Shown piece by piece: positions 31,779 to 33,485 of a DNA stretch of 33,485 bases. The notes beneath the pieces were generated by a model. It saw only the letters and a program-made list of their open reading frames with translations, ran no database searches and had not been told where the DNA came from. The position numbers and the translations under genes were made by a program. The first letter of the stretch is position 1; every line of letters begins with the position of its first letter. This DNA comes from CAYOMP01 sp964405075 (GTDB lineage Bacteria; Bacillota; Clostridia; Lachnospirales; Lachnospiraceae): positions 1 through 33,485 of the forward strand of contig CAYOMP010000017.1 in the NCBI GenBank assembly GCA_964405075.1. Direction: 5' to 3'.

Positions 31779-33485
31779 AGATTTTTTGCCTATTTCGAAA
31801 CAGGATATGGTAGAAAGAGGTATTGAGCAGTTAGATTTTGTATATGTAATAGGAGATGCTTATGTAGATCATCCATCCTTTGGACATGCTATTATTAGTA
31901 GAGTTTTGGAAGCTAATGGATATACAGTAGGTATTATTTCACAACCTGACTGGAAAGATAAGGGTAGTATTGGAATTCTTGGAGAGCCAAGACTTGGATT
32001 CTTGGTTAGTGCAGGGAATATGGATTCAATGGTTAATCATTATTCTGTATCCAAAAAGCGAAGAGCAAATGATTCTTTTACACCGGGTGGTGTGATGGGT
32101 AAAAGACCTGATAATGCAACTATTGTATATTGTAATCTGATTAGGCAGACATTTAAGAAGAAACCTATTATTGTAGGTGGCATTGAAGCCAGTTTAAGAA
32201 GAATGGCTCATTATGATTATTGGTCTAATTCACTGAAACGTTCAATTATTCTTGATTCAGGTGCAGATATTGTACTATACGGAATGGGTGAACGTTCAAT
32301 TGTTGAAGTAGCAGATGCATTAAATAGTGGTATTGATGTAAAAGATATTACATTTGTTAATGGTAGTGTTTATAAAACAAAAGATAAAGACAGTATTTAT
32401 GATGCTATATATTTACCAGAATACAATGCAATACTGGCGGATAAAGCTGAATATGCCAGAAGTTTTTATATTCAGTATTGCAATACAGATCCTTTTGTTG
32501 GAAAAAGATTAGTTGAAAAATATAATGATCACACTTATGTTGTTCAAAATCCGGCAGCAAAACCTTTATCACAGCAGGAAATGGATAGAGTATATTCATT
32601 ACCTTATATGAGAACTTATCATCCTTCTTATGAGGCGCTAGGTGGAGTTCCGGCAATAGAAGAGGTTAAATTTAGCTTGGTAAGTAATAGAGGGTGTTTT
32701 GGCGGATGTAGTTTTTGCGCCTTGACATTCCATCAAGGTAGAATTATTCAAACTAGAAGTCACGAGTCGATTATTGCAGAAGCTAACAATATTGTGTGGG
32801 ATAAAGATTTCAAAGGATACATTCATGATGTTGGAGGACCAACTGCTAACTTTAGACATACCTCATGTGAAAAACAACTGACTAAAGGTGTTTGTCCTAA
32901 TAAGCAATGCTTATTCCCATCACCTTGTAAAAATATGAAAATCGACCATAAGGATTATTTGGAATTACTTAGAAAGCTAAGAAATCTACCTAATGTAAAG
33001 AAAGTTTTTGTTCGTTCAGGTATTCGTTTTGATTATTTGATTAATGATAAGGATGATACATTTTTTAATGAATTAGTTCAACATCATATTAGTGGGCAAT
33101 TAAAGGTTGCACCAGAGCATGTAGCGGACCCTGTTCTTAGAATGATGGGTAAGCCTGAGAATAGTGTTTACGAAAGATTTGTTAAAAAGTATAAAGAAAT
33201 AAATAATCGACTTGGAAAAAAACAGTTCCTGGTTCCATATCTTATGTCATCGCATCCGGGTTCTACAATGAAGGAAGCAGTAAAGTTGGCAGAATATTTG
33301 CGTGATTTGGGATATATGCCAGAGCAGGTACAAGATTTCTATCCAACACCATCTACTATATCTACATGTATGTATTACACAGGATTAGATCCTCGTACGA
33401 TGCAAAAAGTATATGTACCAACTAATCCTCATGAAAAGGCTATGCAGCGAGCTTTAATACAGTATAGAAATCCTAAGAACTATGA
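31771..33485 (+). CDS. ygiQ: YgiQ-family radical SAM protein (partial, runs off the window)
   Basis: The frame is open from ATG 31771 to the last base (571 codons), so the C-terminus is missing. The N-terminal domain is typical of the YgiQ (UPF0313) group: FLPISKQDMVERGIEQLDF, YVIGDAYVDHPSFGHAII and GGIEASLRRMAHYDYWSN. The radical SAM cluster CxxxCxxC is at Cys309, Cys313 and Cys316 (GCFGGCSFCAL). A further Cys-rich stretch follows (CEKQLTKGVCPNKQC), then LVPYLMSSHPGST. The reaction is unknown for the family. It overlaps the HAD gene by eight bases and belongs to the same operon. Confidence 0.92.
   Translation, partial: MIKDFLPISKQDMVERGIEQLDFVYVIGDAYVDHPSFGHAIISRVLEANGYTVGIISQPDWKDKGSIGILGEPRLGFLVSAGNMDSMVNHYSVSKKRRANDSFTPGGVMGKRPDNATIVYCNLIRQTFKKKPIIVGGIEASLRRMAHYDYWSNSLKRSIILDSGADIVLYGMGERSIVEVADALNSGIDVKDITFVNGSVYKTKDKDSIYDAIYLPEYNAILADKAEYARSFYIQYCNTDPFVGKRLVEKYNDHTYVVQNPAAKPLSQQEMDRVYSLPYMRTYHPSYEALGGVPAIEEVKFSLVSNRGCFGGCSFCALTFHQGRIIQTRSHESIIAEANNIVWDKDFKGYIHDVGGPTANFRHTSCEKQLTKGVCPNKQCLFPSPCKNMKIDHKDYLELLRKLRNLPNVKKVFVRSGIRFDYLINDKDDTFFNELVQHHISGQLKVAPEHVADPVLRMMGKPENSVYERFVKKYKEINNRLGKKQFLVPYLMSSHPGSTMKEAVKLAEYLRDLGYMPEQVQDFYPTPSTISTCMYYTGLDPRTMQKVYVPTNPHEKAMQRALIQYRNPKNY

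Noticed and set aside
1..33485. tRNA genes, CRISPR arrays, insertion sequences and phage genes
   Set aside because: No GGTTCGAATCC-like T-loop arms in intergenic regions, no regularly spaced repeats, and no transposase, integrase or phage-like ORF were found.

Overview
This is an AT-rich stretch of chromosome from a low-GC, spore-forming Gram-positive anaerobe. The best fit is a member of the Clostridia close to Lachnospiraceae. The reasons are an alpha/beta-type small acid-soluble spore protein, a YlbJ-type sporulation membrane protein, strong GGAGG ribosome sites, a B. subtilis YclM-like aspartokinase, a DUF1015 protein, an HxxxDG acyltransferase paired with a zinc-ribbon membrane protein, and several intergenic hairpin repeats of one family. 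The taxonomic call is an inference from gene content. No phage, insertion sequence, CRISPR array, rRNA or tRNA was seen.

Layout. 1-3170: tail of panC, then panD, coaBC and a D-2-hydroxyacid dehydrogenase, forming a pantothenate/CoA block. 3173-6576: hairpin repeats, a CarD-type transcription factor with its own promoter and terminator, a PHP-domain phosphoesterase and an aspartate kinase. 6731-8672: a two-gene cassette of a condensation-type acyltransferase and a zinc-ribbon six-helix membrane protein of unknown function. 8708-10292: a DUF1015 protein convergent with a small helical protein on the minus strand; the two share a bidirectional terminator. 10553-17968: glycogen branching enzyme with a lysine-rich tail, an MscS channel, and an ABC ATPase with a large FtsX-type permease carrying a coiled-coil insert of about 300 residues. 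17971-22263: a type II topoisomerase pair, called ParE and ParC. 22480-22776: a single-gene spore protein unit. 22957-25711: lipoprotein, rsmD, coaD and a coiled-coil protein that resembles actinobacterial SepIVA. 25735-26712 (minus): ylbJ. 26784-28291: a PepD-type dipeptidase. 28289-28520: the fullest copy of the hairpin repeat. 28666-29496: an M23 endopeptidase with an unclear start. 29512-33485: a compact operon of a small alarmone synthetase, an RsuA-type pseudouridine synthase, a HAD phosphatase and a YgiQ-type radical SAM protein that runs off the window.

How the genes work together. Four CoA-pathway enzymes are present (PanC, PanD, CoaBC, CoaD). The dehydrogenase next to coaBC is a candidate for the missing ketopantoate reductase step. 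Aspartate kinase and PanD both use aspartate. Most of the rest is housekeeping: topology, translation and modification, envelope and sporulation.

The most interesting leads are the SepIVA-like protein beside coaD, the acyltransferase/zinc-ribbon membrane cassette, and the hairpin repeats with compensatory base changes. All annotation rests on reading motifs and sequence by eye; no database search was run.
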